Origin: Candidatus Zixiibacteriota bacterium
GTDB taxonomy: Bacteria > Zixibacteria > MSB-5A5 > UBA10806 > 4484-95
DNA length: 56,231 bases
NCBI GenBank assembly: GCA_024231855.1
Contig: JAAEQD010000251.1
Span: forward strand, 1 to 56,231
Direction: 5' to 3'
Part shown: positions 24,920 to 35,738 of the stretch, one piece after another
Layout: the number at the start of each line of letters is the position of its first letter
Numbering within the stretch: the first letter of the stretch is position 1
Notes under the pieces: generated by a model
Database searches by the model: none
Told to the model about the DNA's origin: nothing
What the model saw: only the letters and a program-made list of their open reading frames with translations
Program-made: the position numbers and the translations under genes

Positions 24920-25498
24920 ATGCTAAAGTACGGTTTATTGATTTTAATCGGTGTTGCCTGTATCGGTCTGGCGATGGCCGCGGGCTGCAGCAAAGAGGAA
25001 GATGACAACGGAGTCACCGATCCGACAGACCCCCAACTCACTCTTACAAGCACCGCTTTCGAATCGGGCGCGACGATTCCCGATCTGTACACTTGCGAGG
25101 GCACCGATATTTCTCCCCAGTTGCAGTGGTCAATCACTAATGAACCCGAAGGCATCGTTAGTTTCGCGCTTATAGTCGATGATCCGGACGCGCCGGTCGG
25201 GACCTGGGTCCATTGGGTGTTTTTCAACTTACCGGCGGCAACAGCGAGTTTGCCGGAAGGGACATCACCGGACGGCGAGATACCCGTGGGATGTATCGAG
25301 GGAATCAACGATTTTGGAAATTCGGAGTATGGCGGTCCCTGTCCGCCGACCGGACAGAATCATCGCTATTATTTCAGGCTCTACGCCCTGGATACCGAAC
25401 TAGACCTGACAGCCGGAGCCACCAGAACCCAGGTGGATCAAGCGATGAGCGGTCATATACTGGTCGAGGGATCGCTGATGGGGAGGTATGAGCGGTAG
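24920..25498 (+). CDS. PEBP-family (YbhB/YbcL-like) lipoprotein
   Basis: The product has about 192 residues. A lipoprotein signal ends in LAMAAGC, so lipidation at that Cys is expected, followed by an acidic linker. The rest is a phosphatidylethanolamine-binding-protein-like fold: LTSTAFESGATIPDLYTCEG (about 40-60), SPQLQWS, FALIVDDPDAPVGTWVHWVFFNLP (about 85-110) with the D-P-D-x-P ligand site, and YGGPCPPTGQNHRYYFRLYAL (about 140-160). The ATG at 24920 follows AGGAGG; an earlier ATG at 24905 lies before this ribosome binding site. The ligand is unknown. Confidence 0.92.
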   Translation: MLKYGLLILIGVACIGLAMAAGCSKEEDDNGVTDPTDPQLTLTSTAFESGATIPDLYTCEGTDISPQLQWSITNEPEGIVSFALIVDDPDAPVGTWVHWVFFNLPAATASLPEGTSPDGEIPVGCIEGINDFGNSEYGGPCPPTGQNHRYYFRLYALDTELDLTAGATRTQVDQAMSGHILVEGSLMGRYER

Positions 25499-25642
25499 GA
25501 AAAAATGTTGGCGATAGATATATGTATTGATATTTTGAGCAAATATAATATTGAACAAAAAGATAGTTATTTCGTAGAGCATTGTTGGGCGGGCTTAAAT
25601 TTGCATTGAGAATAGAATTACTGGAAGGAAGGAGTTAATCCC

Positions 25643-26146
25643 ATGTTCATGACAATCGAGCATTTCAAGAAAAACTGGCAGATGGAATCCGATAACACGC
25701 GCAAGATATTCGCGGCGCTGACGGATCAAACGTTAAATCAATCCGTAGCGGACGACCATCGCACATTGGGCCGGATGGCCTGGCATATCATCCAGTGTCT
25801 GCCGGAGATGGCTAATGCCACCGGTTTGAAAGTTGAAGGCCCCGGCGAGAAGGCCCCGGTTCCAACCTCGGCGGATGAAATCAAGACGGCTTATGACAAA
25901 GCCGCCAAATCTCTGATGGATCAGGTTACCGGCAACTGGAAGGATGAGACACTGTTCGAAGAGGATAATATGTATGGTGAGACCTGGGCGCGCGGAGTTA
26001 CTCTATATATCCTGGTCAAGCATGAAATCCATCACCGCGGTCAGATGACTGTTCTGATGCGTCAGGCCGGTCTGAAATGTCCGGGCATATATGGCCCGGC
26101 TAAAGAAGAATGGGTCAATTACGGAGGTCAGCCGCCGGAAGTTTAA
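25643..26146 (+). CDS. DinB-like metal-dependent hydrolase family protein
   Basis: The 167-residue four-helix protein fits the DinB/YfiT superfamily. DDHRTLGRMAWHIIQ (about 38-52) gives the first metal His, and LVKHEIHHRGQMTVLMRQAG (about 125-144) gives the second His pair. These three positions form the typical metal triad. Members include thiol transferases and hydrolases; the substrate here cannot be read. AAGGAG precedes the ATG by 9 nt. A terminator follows at 26168-26204. Confidence 0.88.
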   Translation: MFMTIEHFKKNWQMESDNTRKIFAALTDQTLNQSVADDHRTLGRMAWHIIQCLPEMANATGLKVEGPGEKAPVPTSADEIKTAYDKAAKSLMDQVTGNWKDETLFEEDNMYGETWARGVTLYILVKHEIHHRGQMTVLMRQAGLKCPGIYGPAKEEWVNYGGQPPEV

Positions 26147-26167
26147 TAAATATTACTATTTCACGCG

Positions 26168-26204
26168 TAGCTGCCATATCATATGATTTGGCGGCTATTT
26201 TTTT
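26168..26204 (+). terminator. Rho-independent terminator of the DinB-like gene
   Basis: TAGCTGCCA (26168-26176) pairs with TGGCGGCTA (26189-26197) and is followed by seven T. Confidence 0.85.
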
Positions 26205-26360
26205 GGGAATAAAGACTGACTATAATTGTAGAATAAAACGAAAGTATGTTGTATTCATAGCGACTGTTCCGGTTTTACAGAATATCCGACGATAATAATT
26301 AAATCAATAGCGCGCTTAGATATTAAGACGTTGTTTAAAATCAAGAAACTGAGGTGAAAC

Positions 26361-27137
26361 ATGTATGGTTTGACACATCGCTTAGCGAAGAAAATATTTA
26401 TTTCAGCTATACTAATTATATTGTTATCTTGCGGCAGAGACGAGACTATAATTAATAACACGATTGTCGAAGAACCGAATGCTTATGTGATCGGAGAAAT
26501 AGGCCCTAGATATGATCACTACAACGTGGTAATCTCAATTATGGTGACTAACACTTTTACAATACCTGAAGTTTTAGTTAATGATACCCCTATTGATATA
26601 TATGGGTACGCTGATTTAGGAATAAGGTATTACGAAAATGATTTTGTTATTGATGAAGGTGATTCGCTGGAACTTGTGGTCTCATACGCTAAACAAGATG
26701 GCGCGGAAGGATTCGCAAGAGCAGGTTTGATATATCCGGGGCCATTTGAATTAATAGGTTTTAACGAAGACGCTTTTGATACGATTTACGTGGGTGATGA
26801 TTTTAACGCGAATTGGACGTCTTCCGAGGGAAGCGACCGGTATGTTTTAGACGGTTGGTTTTCATATTTATATCAAGATACACTTGGCCAGTCCCATGGA
26901 GTAAATTATTATATTGATACGACAATCCTGGATACATCGTTATTCTTACCCGCCTCTACTATATTTCCAAATGAAGCGGACATTACGGATATTCTTACAG
27001 GCGGCGCGGAATTCAGTGTTTATGGCGTATCAGGACCTGTCAATCCGGGCGAAAATAGCAACATTTCCGGCGATGGCAGCGGTTTTGTCTATGCCAGAAA
27101 TCGGACTCGGCTAGTCGATTTTGAAATTCTTGATTGA
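26361..27137 (+). CDS. Hypothetical lipoprotein
   Basis: The 258-residue protein has a basic start and hydrophobic segment ending ILLSCG (Cys about 25), a lipobox that predicts membrane anchoring. The mature part is acidic and beta-rich with no known motif. SIMVTNTFTIPEVLVNDTPI (about 55-74) may be an immunoglobulin-like domain, and DTIYVGDDFNANWTSSEGSD (about 135-155) another. I do not recognise a family. GAGGTG precedes the ATG. It follows a terminator and is separated by 34 nt from the Nudix gene, which may share its transcript. Confidence 0.75.
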   Translation: MYGLTHRLAKKIFISAILIILLSCGRDETIINNTIVEEPNAYVIGEIGPRYDHYNVVISIMVTNTFTIPEVLVNDTPIDIYGYADLGIRYYENDFVIDEGDSLELVVSYAKQDGAEGFARAGLIYPGPFELIGFNEDAFDTIYVGDDFNANWTSSEGSDRYVLDGWFSYLYQDTLGQSHGVNYYIDTTILDTSLFLPASTIFPNEADITDILTGGAEFSVYGVSGPVNPGENSNISGDGSGFVYARNRTRLVDFEILD

Positions 27138-27171
27138 TTGACTATCTAGCCTAAGTATCGTAAGTTAGAAT

Positions 27172-27609
27172 ATGCGTAAGAAACTAATCAGACCGATAGC
27201 AATTTGTATCATCATCAACGATGGCAAGATATTCGTCTTTGAAGGCACCGATCCGATTAAGAACGAAACGTTTTATCGGCCGCTGGGCGGCGCGATCGAG
27301 TTCGGCGAGCGGGGAGAGGTTGCAGTCAAACGCGAATTCCGCGAGGAAATTAAAGCGGAACTGGCCGACCTCGAATTCAAAGGCGTATTCGAGAATATTT
27401 TCACTTATCAGGGCAATGATCATCATGAGATCGTGATGGTATATCAAGGCAAATTCGCTGATGAATCATTCTATCGGCAGACCGAATTGACCGGTTATGA
27501 GGATGATGGATCGGCTTTTAGATGTCTCTGGAAGCCGCTTGAGAGTTTTAGAGCGGGCAAAGCGATCATATATCCTGATAGGTTGTTGAAAATGATTGAA
27601 AACGAATAA
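27172..27609 (+). CDS. Nudix hydrolase
   Basis: The 145-residue protein has a full Nudix box G-x5-E-x7-REFREEI.AEL (GGAIEFGERGEVAVKREF onward, about 40-62), whose Glu residues bind Mg. Nudix enzymes cleave nucleoside diphosphates linked to another moiety, such as oxidised nucleotides, sugars or cofactors. The N-terminus PIAICIIINDGKIFVFEG is the usual first strand pair. Substrate is unknown. The ribosome binding site is weak, which agrees with reading from the upstream lipoprotein gene. Confidence 0.92.
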   Translation: MRKKLIRPIAICIIINDGKIFVFEGTDPIKNETFYRPLGGAIEFGERGEVAVKREFREEIKAELADLEFKGVFENIFTYQGNDHHEIVMVYQGKFADESFYRQTELTGYEDDGSAFRCLWKPLESFRAGKAIIYPDRLLKMIENE

Positions 27610-27645
27610 TAGACCAAACCTCAAGCTGATTTAAGTCTCTATCAT

Positions 27646-27688
27646 CAAAAAAAGAGCGGGCCAGTAAAGTTATTCTAGCCTGGCCCGG
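27646..27688 (-). terminator. Terminator of the NmrA-like gene
   Basis: On the minus strand CGGGCCAG pairs with CTGGCCCG and is followed by CTCTTTTTTT. It lies 37 nt past the stop of the leftward gene and could also slow transcripts from the Nudix gene. Confidence 0.75.
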
Positions 27689-27724
27689 GTAATCAATTTA
27701 CTTTTTACTATTCATAGCGAGCCG

Positions 27725-28612
27725 TTAACCCGCATTGAAAGCCGCCGCGAAAGTGCCGGCGAATTCCTCGATAGTGGTGGGCGTGGTGTTCTCCGCCGAT
27801 CTGGTTTCCGTAGGCTGCCATTCACCATCATTGAAGGCTTTCTGAAGTTCGATCATATTGTTGGCGACATCCTCAGACATACCCATTTTCATCATGGCAT
27901 TTTTGGTGTCTTCATAAGAGAATTGAACGAATTTCAGGTCGGTTTTGCCGATTGCCACACCGAAAGCCTTTGTAACTTCGTTCATGGATATGTCTTTGGG
28001 TCCCAAAAGCTCACGCGTCGATTTGCCGGCGAAATCTAATTTAGTCAGCCTGTTTGTAGCATAATCAGCGATATCTGAAATAGCGATTTGCGGGACCGGT
28101 TTATCCGGATTCGTCGCCGAGCCCATGATTCCATTTTCCTTGATTGTCGGTATCTGCCATAAATTATTCTCCATGAAGAAAGTCGGCCTGAGGTGTAAGA
28201 CATTTGTCCCCTCAAGCTTATTGAGTCTCTCTTCCTGATCATGTAGGCCTTTGACCACGCCAACTTTTTCAGCCATATGCGCTCCGACACTGCTGAGATT
28301 AACCACATGCTTCACGCCGGCGTTTTTAATTGCCGCGGCCAAAGATTGGCCAACTTCGTTCTGATATGCCCGAAAATCGGCGGCGGTATAATTTGGCGGG
28401 ATAAGGATATATAACGCTTTAGCCCCGTTGAATGCTTTGGTAATTGCTTCAGTATCCAGCAGATCGGCTTGAAAAGGTTCAGCCCCTTTATCCACTAATG
28501 ACTGAAGTTTTGTCTTGTCGCGCCCTACAACCCTTACCTTTTCACCTTTGGCGAGAAGTTTTTCGGCTATCATTTTGCCAATATTGCCAGTGGCTCCGGT
28601 AATAACATACAT
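27725..28612 (-). CDS. NAD(P)-binding NmrA-like oxidoreductase
   Basis: The 295-residue atypical short-chain dehydrogenase of the NmrA/HSCARG/QOR2-like group starts with the Rossmann motif VITGATGNIGKMIAEKLL (about 3-20). VRVVGRD marks NADP preference, and HVVNLSSVGAH (about 103-113) stands where SDR enzymes have their Ser. LRPTFFMENNLW is typical of the group. The C-terminal half binds the small ligand or quinone in relatives. It is monocistronic, with its own terminator, and diverges from the ATP synthase operon. The physiological role is unknown. Confidence 0.88.
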   Translation of the reverse strand: MYVITGATGNIGKMIAEKLLAKGEKVRVVGRDKTKLQSLVDKGAEPFQADLLDTEAITKAFNGAKALYILIPPNYTAADFRAYQNEVGQSLAAAIKNAGVKHVVNLSSVGAHMAEKVGVVKGLHDQEERLNKLEGTNVLHLRPTFFMENNLWQIPTIKENGIMGSATNPDKPVPQIAISDIADYATNRLTKLDFAGKSTRELLGPKDISMNEVTKAFGVAIGKTDLKFVQFSYEDTKNAMMKMGMSEDVANNMIELQKAFNDGEWQPTETRSAENTTPTTIEEFAGTFAAAFNAG

Positions 28613-28846
28613 TTTAGTTCCTCCTTTTATGTTTCAGTAGACTTAGTATATTAAAAAGTATATATTAGCATCGAAAGTTTCGAGGAATTGATCAATAGCG
28701 CGAATTAAGGGCTGACTAAAAGGACCTATTTAGAAAACTCTAAATGCTTAGCGCAGTTAAATTACCGGCAACGATTACAATAATTCGAGACTTTCGGGCG
28801 ATATTTGGATATTATCAAATATTGTGAAAAAAATCGCAAAAAAAAC

Positions 28847-28876
28847 TTGACTGAAGATTAATAATTACTTAATTAT
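28847..28876 (+). promoter_or_regulatory. Possible promoter of the ATP synthase operon
   Basis: TTGACT (28847-28852) is followed after 17-18 nt by the AT-rich TAATTAT (28870-28876). This lies 24 nt before the first ATG. The -10 match is poor, so the call is tentative. Confidence 0.35.
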
Positions 28877-28899
28877 GCAAAGTTTTGGATGGCGGGTGA

Positions 28900-29124
28900 A
28901 TGACTGAAGATAAATATTCTGGTTACCGCCAACTGGCAGTCGCAACGATGATTCCCATAATACTGGTTGTGGCGCCACTGATCGGTTACTACTTTGGAGG
29001 CTGGGTTGATGGGAAACTTGGCACTGGGAGTGTTTTTGCAATCATAGGCTTGGCGCTGGGGTTCGCCTCGGCTGCTAAAGAGATTTACGGCTTGATTAAG
29101 AAGAGTACCGGGAAACCTAAATGA
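28900..29124 (+). CDS. atpZ: AtpZ/AtpI-type small membrane protein
   Basis: The 74-residue protein has two transmembrane helices (about 12-32 and 43-62). The Gly-rich turn IGYYFGGWVDGKLGTG is typical of AtpZ-like proteins (PF09527) that open ATP synthase operons and are linked to Mg uptake or c-ring assembly. It is first of the operon. Its stop overlaps the next start by four bases (ATGA). Confidence 0.85.
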   Translation: MTEDKYSGYRQLAVATMIPIILVVAPLIGYYFGGWVDGKLGTGSVFAIIGLALGFASAAKEIYGLIKKSTGKPK

Positions 29125-29510
29125 GTCTCGATTTCATTAACCGAATTATAAAAACCTCCCTCATACTGGCGGCTATACTATTTCCATTTTTGGCGGTTTA
29201 TATCAACACGGCTTTCGGCGTCGCTTATGTTCTAGGATGCGCCTGGGCTTGCCTCAATCTTTTTGCCATAAAATTCCTTATCGTTCAGGTTTTAACGCCA
29301 AAATCGAAAAATGCCGTTTTAATCGTATTATTCATGCTCGTTAAATTCCCGTTGATTTACTTTCTGGGTTATTTATTAGTGATCTGGAGTTATCCTCCAA
29401 TATACGGCCTGGTATGGGGATTTTCATCGATATTAGCGGTCTCAGTTCTTAAAGTTGTGAGCCGTCAATTGCTTCAACATAATTCAAAACCACAGGTGAA
29501 AGTATTATGA
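29121..29510 (+). CDS. atpI: ATP synthase subunit I-like membrane protein
   Basis: The 129-residue protein has four hydrophobic helices (about 9-28, 31-52, 69-90, 95-115). Its place between atpZ and atpB identifies it as the ATP synthase I protein, which helps c-ring assembly. The sequence itself is poorly conserved, as is usual. Overlaps of four bases with both neighbours indicate coupling. Confidence 0.8.
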   Translation: MSLDFINRIIKTSLILAAILFPFLAVYINTAFGVAYVLGCAWACLNLFAIKFLIVQVLTPKSKNAVLIVLFMLVKFPLIYFLGYLLVIWSYPPIYGLVWGFSSILAVSVLKVVSRQLLQHNSKPQVKVL

Positions 29511-30445
29511 TTGAAAAGCTGGCTTTGTATATAAATAATATAGCAATCCAAACTCAGGAACACGCTCAGGAAGCCACTGAGCATATCGCCGATACCGCTC
29601 ATGTGGTTGCCGGGCACGCGGCGGATACTCTTCACGTTGTCGCCGGACACGCCGGCGAAGCCGCCGGGCACGGTGGCGGGCACGCCCCGGAGTTACCAAA
29701 CTGGATCGAATTCGCGCATATACTGTTTCCTGGTCCCGTAACTGATTTTTTATGGCATTGGCATGTACCGATCTTCTCGGTATTCGTGTGGGTTTTCCTG
29801 TCATATTTTTGTGTTAAGGTATACCGTAAAAGGACTCTGGTGCCGGGTAAGCTGCAGAATTTTCTCGAATTCATCGTGGACGCTTTATCAAATCTCGTAG
29901 TCGGTATAATCGGCGAGGGCGGGCGAAAATATGTTCCATTCCTGGGAACGCTATTCGTTTATATCTTCGCCATGAACATACTTGGCCTGTTTCCCGGTAT
30001 GTTCTCATCAACGTCGAAATTAAATACAACGCTGGCTTTGGCCATTTGCGTATTTTTATATGTTCAACTTGAGGGGGTCAAAGCGCAGGGACTGTGGGGC
30101 TATTTCTATCATTTCATGGGTTCGCCTAAATCGACCGTTGAATGGTGCCTGGTGCCTTTGAATTTCCCGTTACATATTATCGGCGAGCTGGCCAAGCCGA
30201 TCTCGCTGTCGTTGCGTTTGTTCGGCAATATCTCCGGTGAGGATATGCTCTTGGCCATATTCGTCGGCCTGGGTATATTGATTACATCGGCGTTCCACGC
30301 GCCGGCCTGGATGCCGGGTTTGCCGATTCATTTACCGTTTATATTCCTGGCGCTGTTAACGAGTTTCGTACAGGCGCTGGTGTTTACATTGTTATCAACT
30401 ATTTATTTTTCACTCATGACACATCATGAGGAAGAAGAACATTAA
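29507..30445 (+). CDS. atpB: F-type ATP synthase subunit a
   Basis: The 312-residue Fo subunit a forms the proton half-channels. The key helix SLSLRLFGNISGEDMLLAIF (about 235-254) holds the essential Arg facing the c ring, and the last helices are intact (LTSFVQALVFTLLSTIYFSL). The unusual part is the N-terminus: about residues 18-65 are rich in His and Ala with near-repeats (HVVAGHA twice, then GHGGGHAPE). N-terminal extensions of subunit a are known in the FCB group; the His repeat is notable. Confidence 0.96.
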   Translation: MIEKLALYINNIAIQTQEHAQEATEHIADTAHVVAGHAADTLHVVAGHAGEAAGHGGGHAPELPNWIEFAHILFPGPVTDFLWHWHVPIFSVFVWVFLSYFCVKVYRKRTLVPGKLQNFLEFIVDALSNLVVGIIGEGGRKYVPFLGTLFVYIFAMNILGLFPGMFSSTSKLNTTLALAICVFLYVQLEGVKAQGLWGYFYHFMGSPKSTVEWCLVPLNFPLHIIGELAKPISLSLRLFGNISGEDMLLAIFVGLGILITSAFHAPAWMPGLPIHLPFIFLALLTSFVQALVFTLLSTIYFSLMTHHEEEEH

Positions 30446-30478
30446 TTTTAATTTAGAATAACCTTTAAAGGAGGTACT

Positions 30479-30691
30479 GTGGGCGCTGAATTTTTACTTC
30501 CATTGACTGTTTCCATTGCTGCCGTAGGCTCAGGTTTAGGTCTTGGAAAAGCTGTTGGTATGGCTATGGAAGCCATGGGTCGTCAGCCGGAAGCTGCCGG
30601 CAAGATTCAGACCGGCATGATCATTGGTGCGGCTTTTATTGAGGCTCTGACCATTTACGCTCTGGTTGCGGTCATCCTTCTCAAGGGCTAG
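30479..30691 (+). CDS. atpE: F-type ATP synthase subunit c
   Basis: The 70-residue hairpin protein starts at GTG after AAGGAGGT. Helix 1 is [18 protein letters not shown], the loop [10 protein letters not shown] and helix 2 [14 protein letters not shown], with the ion-binding Glu at about 56. The residues that mark sodium-binding rings (Gln in helix 1, Ser/Thr after the Glu) are absent (Leu and Ala-Leu instead), so proton coupling is expected. It is short but within range. Confidence 0.96.
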   Translation: MGAEFLLPLTVSIAAVGSGLGLGKAVGMAMEAMGRQPEAAGKIQTGMIIGAAFIEALTIYALVAVILLKG

Positions 30692-30732
30692 TTTAATATG
30701 CCGGACTTAATTATTAGTCCGGGGGAGGATAT

Positions 30733-31239
30733 ATGGGAGGAATCCTTGATTCGCTGGGCGTAAAAGGCCCCGAATTATTAACCCAGATTATCGGGTTTAT
30801 AATTGCCGTTTGGATTCTAAAGAAATTTGCCTGGAAACCCCTTTTGGGGATGCTTGAACAACGGCGTACCAAAATTCAGGGTGATCTTGAATCCGCGGAA
30901 AAAACTAAAGAGGAAGCTGCCGAGGTTCTGGTAGATTATCAGAACAAGCTTAAAGATATCGATACCGAAGCCAGGACCAAAATCCAGGAGGCAATTGCCG
31001 ATGGGAATAAGGTCGCGGCCGAAGTAAGAGAGCAGGCGCGCGCCGAGGCGAAAGACATTATCGGTAAGGCTCGTGATGAATTGGCCCGCGATGTCGCCAA
31101 GGCCAAGATCGAACTTCGCAACGACATGGTTAATATGGCTGTTAACGCTACCGAGAGAATAATCTCTGAGAGACTCGATGACGAGAAACATCGGGAATTG
31201 ATCAACGGCTTCCTGGATGAAGTGGAAAAGATCAAATGA
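30733..31239 (+). CDS. atpF: F-type ATP synthase subunit b
   Basis: The 168-residue peripheral-stalk protein has one N-terminal membrane helix (LTQIIGFIIAVWILKKFAW, about 16-34) followed by LGMLEQRRTKI and a long charged, Ala-rich coiled coil to the end, which binds delta and the top of F1. It overlaps atpH by four bases (ATGA). Confidence 0.95.
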   Translation: MGGILDSLGVKGPELLTQIIGFIIAVWILKKFAWKPLLGMLEQRRTKIQGDLESAEKTKEEAAEVLVDYQNKLKDIDTEARTKIQEAIADGNKVAAEVREQARAEAKDIIGKARDELARDVAKAKIELRNDMVNMAVNATERIISERLDDEKHRELINGFLDEVEKIK

Positions 31240-31784
31240 GAGAGACTCGGGTAGCAAGAAGATATGCTTTGGCATTGTTCAAAACCGCCCAGGCCGGCGG
31301 CAATCTAGATATTGTCGCTACCGATATTCAGCAGATTAACTCTTTTACCGGCAAAGATAAGCAGTTTTTGAACTATTTGGAAGCTCCGCAAATCCCGACC
31401 GAACGGAAAATAGAATTGTTGCGCGAGCTATTTACGACCAGGTTGGCTCCAAGGTTGCTTTTATTTCTCGAGTTGCTTCTCGAAAAACATCGGACCGGCT
31501 TATTACCGGATATCGCCGATGAATTCGAGAAGCTGATGGAGGATCATCAGGGCTTGATTAAGGCCCGGGTAGTTACTTCTACTCATCTGGATGAGGATAC
31601 CAAGACTCGTCTGAAAGAGAAACTTGAGATTTCGACCGGCAAGAAAATAGAGATTATTCACAGAATCGACACATCGATTATCGGTGGAATAATTATATTT
31701 CTCCACAACAAGGTAATTGATAAATCGATTAGTCATCAACTAAAAGTCTTGAGAAAAAACCTTTTAAAAGTGAAGGTACATTAA
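31236..31784 (+). CDS. atpH: F-type ATP synthase subunit delta
   Basis: The 182-residue protein joins the b stalk to alpha. VARRYALALFKTAQ (about 5-18) is the N-terminal domain signature and IDTSIIGGIIIFLHNKVID (about 145-163) the C-terminal one. Its start overlaps the atpF stop, and 12 nt separate it from atpA. Confidence 0.95.
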   Translation: MRETRVARRYALALFKTAQAGGNLDIVATDIQQINSFTGKDKQFLNYLEAPQIPTERKIELLRELFTTRLAPRLLLFLELLLEKHRTGLLPDIADEFEKLMEDHQGLIKARVVTSTHLDEDTKTRLKEKLEISTGKKIEIIHRIDTSIIGGIIIFLHNKVIDKSISHQLKVLRKNLLKVKVH

Positions 31785-31796
31785 TAGAGGTGCGTT

Positions 31797-33311
31797 ATGG
31801 CTTTCCGCCCTGAAGAAGTTAGCTCAATATTACAAAAAGAGATCGAAAAATACCAAACCAAATTGGAGATGGAATCGGTTGGTACCATCCTTCAGGTTGG
31901 TGATGGTATTGCCCGTATTTGGGGTCTTGAGGATGCCATGATGTCCGAACTTTTACAGTTTCCCGGCGACATTATAGGAATGGTTCTCAACCTCGAAGAG
32001 GACTCCGTATCGGCCGCGATTTTCGGACCGGATACGAATATCAAGGAAGGTGACACGGTTAGGCGTACGGGAGCGGTAGCCCGCGTACCTGTTGGCGACG
32101 CCCTGATTGGCAGGGTAGTCAATCCGCTGGGTCAACCGCTTGATGGAAAAGGGCCGATTGTCACCGAGGAATACCGGCCACTGGAAATCGAAGCCCCTAA
32201 TGTGGTTTCCCGACAGCCGGTGAAAGAACCCGTGCAAACCGGATTGAAATCGATTGATGCGATGATTCCGATTGGCCGGGGACAGCGTGAATTGATAATC
32301 GGCGACCGCCAGACAGGCAAAACCGCCGTGGCGATCGATACCATTATCAATCAGCGTGATTCGGACATCTATTGTTTCTACGTAGCAATTGGCCAGAAAT
32401 CGTCGACGGTTGCCTCCGTTGTTAAAATATTGGAAGATAACGGAGCTATGGAATATACGACAGTTGTCTTGGCCTCGGCTACCGATCCCGCCCCGCTTCA
32501 ATTTATCGCCCCTTATGGCGGCTGTGCTATGGGTGAACATCTAAGAGATAACGGCAAACACGCTTTGTGTATTTATGACGATTTATCGAAGCAGGCTCAG
32601 GCTTACCGTCAGTTGTCGCTATTAGTTCGTCGTCCTCCGGGCCGCGAAGCTTATCCCGGCGACGTGTTTTATCTTCATTCACGTCTTCTCGAAAGAGCGG
32701 CCAAGATGAACGATAATCTGGGCGGCGGCTCTTTAACTGCATTGCCGGTTATCGAAACCCAGGCAGGCGATGTCTCGGCATACATTCCGACCAACGTGAT
32801 TTCGATCACGGACGGCCAGATATTCCTTGAATCGGACCTGTTTAACGCCGGATTCCGGCCCGCTATTAACGTGGGTATATCGGTTTCGCGTGTGGGAGGT
32901 AATGCCCAGACCAAAGCTATGAAAAAAGTGGCCGGCTCGCTTCGTTTGGATTTAGCTCAGTATCGGGAACTGAAGGCGTTTGCCCAGTTCGGATCGGACC
33001 TGGATGAAGCAACTGTAAAACAGCTTACCAGAGGCCAGGTGACTGAAGAGATTCTCAAACAGAATCAATACGTTCCAATGGCGATGGAAAAGCAAGTCAT
33101 GATTCTGTGGATGGCCGGCGAAGGCATGGTCGATGATATTCCTGTTGAAAAAGTACCTCAATTCGAGGATGAATTTCATCAATTCATGGAAAAGGAATTT
33201 CCTGATGTTGGCCATGAAATCAAACAGAAAAAAGTTCTCGATGACGCGATAATTGAAAAATTAAAGCAGGCAGGCGAGAAGTTCAGAACTGAATTTAAAG
33301 CCAAGCTTTAA
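31797..33311 (+). CDS. atpA: F-type ATP synthase subunit alpha
   Basis: The 504-residue F1 subunit with non-catalytic nucleotide sites has the P-loop GDRQTGKT at about 169-176, [16 protein letters not shown], and [20 protein letters not shown] near 360-379 with the arginine finger. Length and motif order are normal. It follows atpH by 12 nt, with an AGAGGTG ribosome binding site. Confidence 0.98.
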   Translation: MAFRPEEVSSILQKEIEKYQTKLEMESVGTILQVGDGIARIWGLEDAMMSELLQFPGDIIGMVLNLEEDSVSAAIFGPDTNIKEGDTVRRTGAVARVPVGDALIGRVVNPLGQPLDGKGPIVTEEYRPLEIEAPNVVSRQPVKEPVQTGLKSIDAMIPIGRGQRELIIGDRQTGKTAVAIDTIINQRDSDIYCFYVAIGQKSSTVASVVKILEDNGAMEYTTVVLASATDPAPLQFIAPYGGCAMGEHLRDNGKHALCIYDDLSKQAQAYRQLSLLVRRPPGREAYPGDVFYLHSRLLERAAKMNDNLGGGSLTALPVIETQAGDVSAYIPTNVISITDGQIFLESDLFNAGFRPAINVGISVSRVGGNAQTKAMKKVAGSLRLDLAQYRELKAFAQFGSDLDEATVKQLTRGQVTEEILKQNQYVPMAMEKQVMILWMAGEGMVDDIPVEKVPQFEDEFHQFMEKEFPDVGHEIKQKKVLDDAIIEKLKQAGEKFRTEFKAKL

Positions 33312-33364
33312 GATAGTTTTGCTATCAAAATTAAGATGGCTTGGAAATAGAGGATTAGAGGACT

Positions 33365-34222
33365 GTGGCAGCACTTCGAGATATCAAAAAACGCATTAAG
33401 TCGGTTGAATCTACCAAGCAGATTACCAAGGCGATGGAAATGGTTGCCGCGGCCAAACTCCGTCGGGCTCAATCTCAGGTAGAATCCGCCCGACCATACG
33501 GCCTGAAGATGCAGCAGATGCTTGAATCTCTGGCCGGCGCCGCCGCCAGCTTGCATCATCCGTTATTCGAGGAACGCAAGGTATCATCCTCATTACTGGT
33601 GGTTGTAACCTCCGATCGAGGTTTTTGCGGATCATATAACTCCAATGTACTTCGGGCCGCGACGAAGTATCTGAATGAAACTCCCGATGGAATGGTCAAA
33701 TTGGGTCTGGTCGGCAAAAAGTGTGTGGATTTCTTTAAAAAGAAACCATATCCAATCGCTTTCCAGATTCCCCAAACCGGCGGCGTAGCGGATTTACAGA
33801 TGGTCCGAAATTTGGCAAATGATATTACCGGAAGTTTCGAAAATGGCGAAGTCGATGAGGTCCGTTTGCTTTATACTCAATTCGTGACAATTGCCAAACA
33901 CAACCTCACGCTGGAGAAGTTTTTACCTATCGAAAAAATCGATGCCGGGGATGAAGGCATGCCATCACAGTACATTTTCGAACCGTCCGCTGAAGAGATA
34001 TTCGCCAATTTGGTGCCTCGATATTGTTTGACCAAAATCCTGTCGGCTCTGCTCGAATCATTTGCCTCTGAATTCGGAGCGCGGATGATCGCAATGAGCA
34101 ATGCCAGCAAGAACGCGGATGAAATGATTGAGCATCTAACCCTGGTATACAATAAGGCTCGTCAGGCCGCGATTACCAATGAGCTTCTTGATATCGTTGG
34201 CGGCGCGGAGGCTTTAGCTTAA
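33365..34222 (+). CDS. atpG: F-type ATP synthase subunit gamma
   Basis: The 285-residue rotor shaft starts at GTG after AGAGGA. The N-terminal helix AALRDIKKRIKSVESTKQIT and the C-terminal helix TLVYNKARQAAITNELLDIVGGAEAL form the coiled coil that turns inside the alpha/beta ring. VVTSDRGFCGSYNSN is the family motif near 80. Length is normal. Confidence 0.97.
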   Translation: MAALRDIKKRIKSVESTKQITKAMEMVAAAKLRRAQSQVESARPYGLKMQQMLESLAGAAASLHHPLFEERKVSSSLLVVVTSDRGFCGSYNSNVLRAATKYLNETPDGMVKLGLVGKKCVDFFKKKPYPIAFQIPQTGGVADLQMVRNLANDITGSFENGEVDEVRLLYTQFVTIAKHNLTLEKFLPIEKIDAGDEGMPSQYIFEPSAEEIFANLVPRYCLTKILSALLESFASEFGARMIAMSNASKNADEMIEHLTLVYNKARQAAITNELLDIVGGAEALA

Positions 34223-34295
34223 TGCCTGGCTACATTTAAGTGTTAATGAAACACTTAGGAATAATTGGGTAATTTGATAACAGGAAATAAATTAG

Positions 34296-35738
<1,443 letters not shown>

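Noticed and set aside
30479..30691. Sodium-coupled ATP synthase.
   Set aside because: Subunit c lacks the Gln in helix 1 and the Ser/Thr after the ion-binding Glu that sodium rings need.
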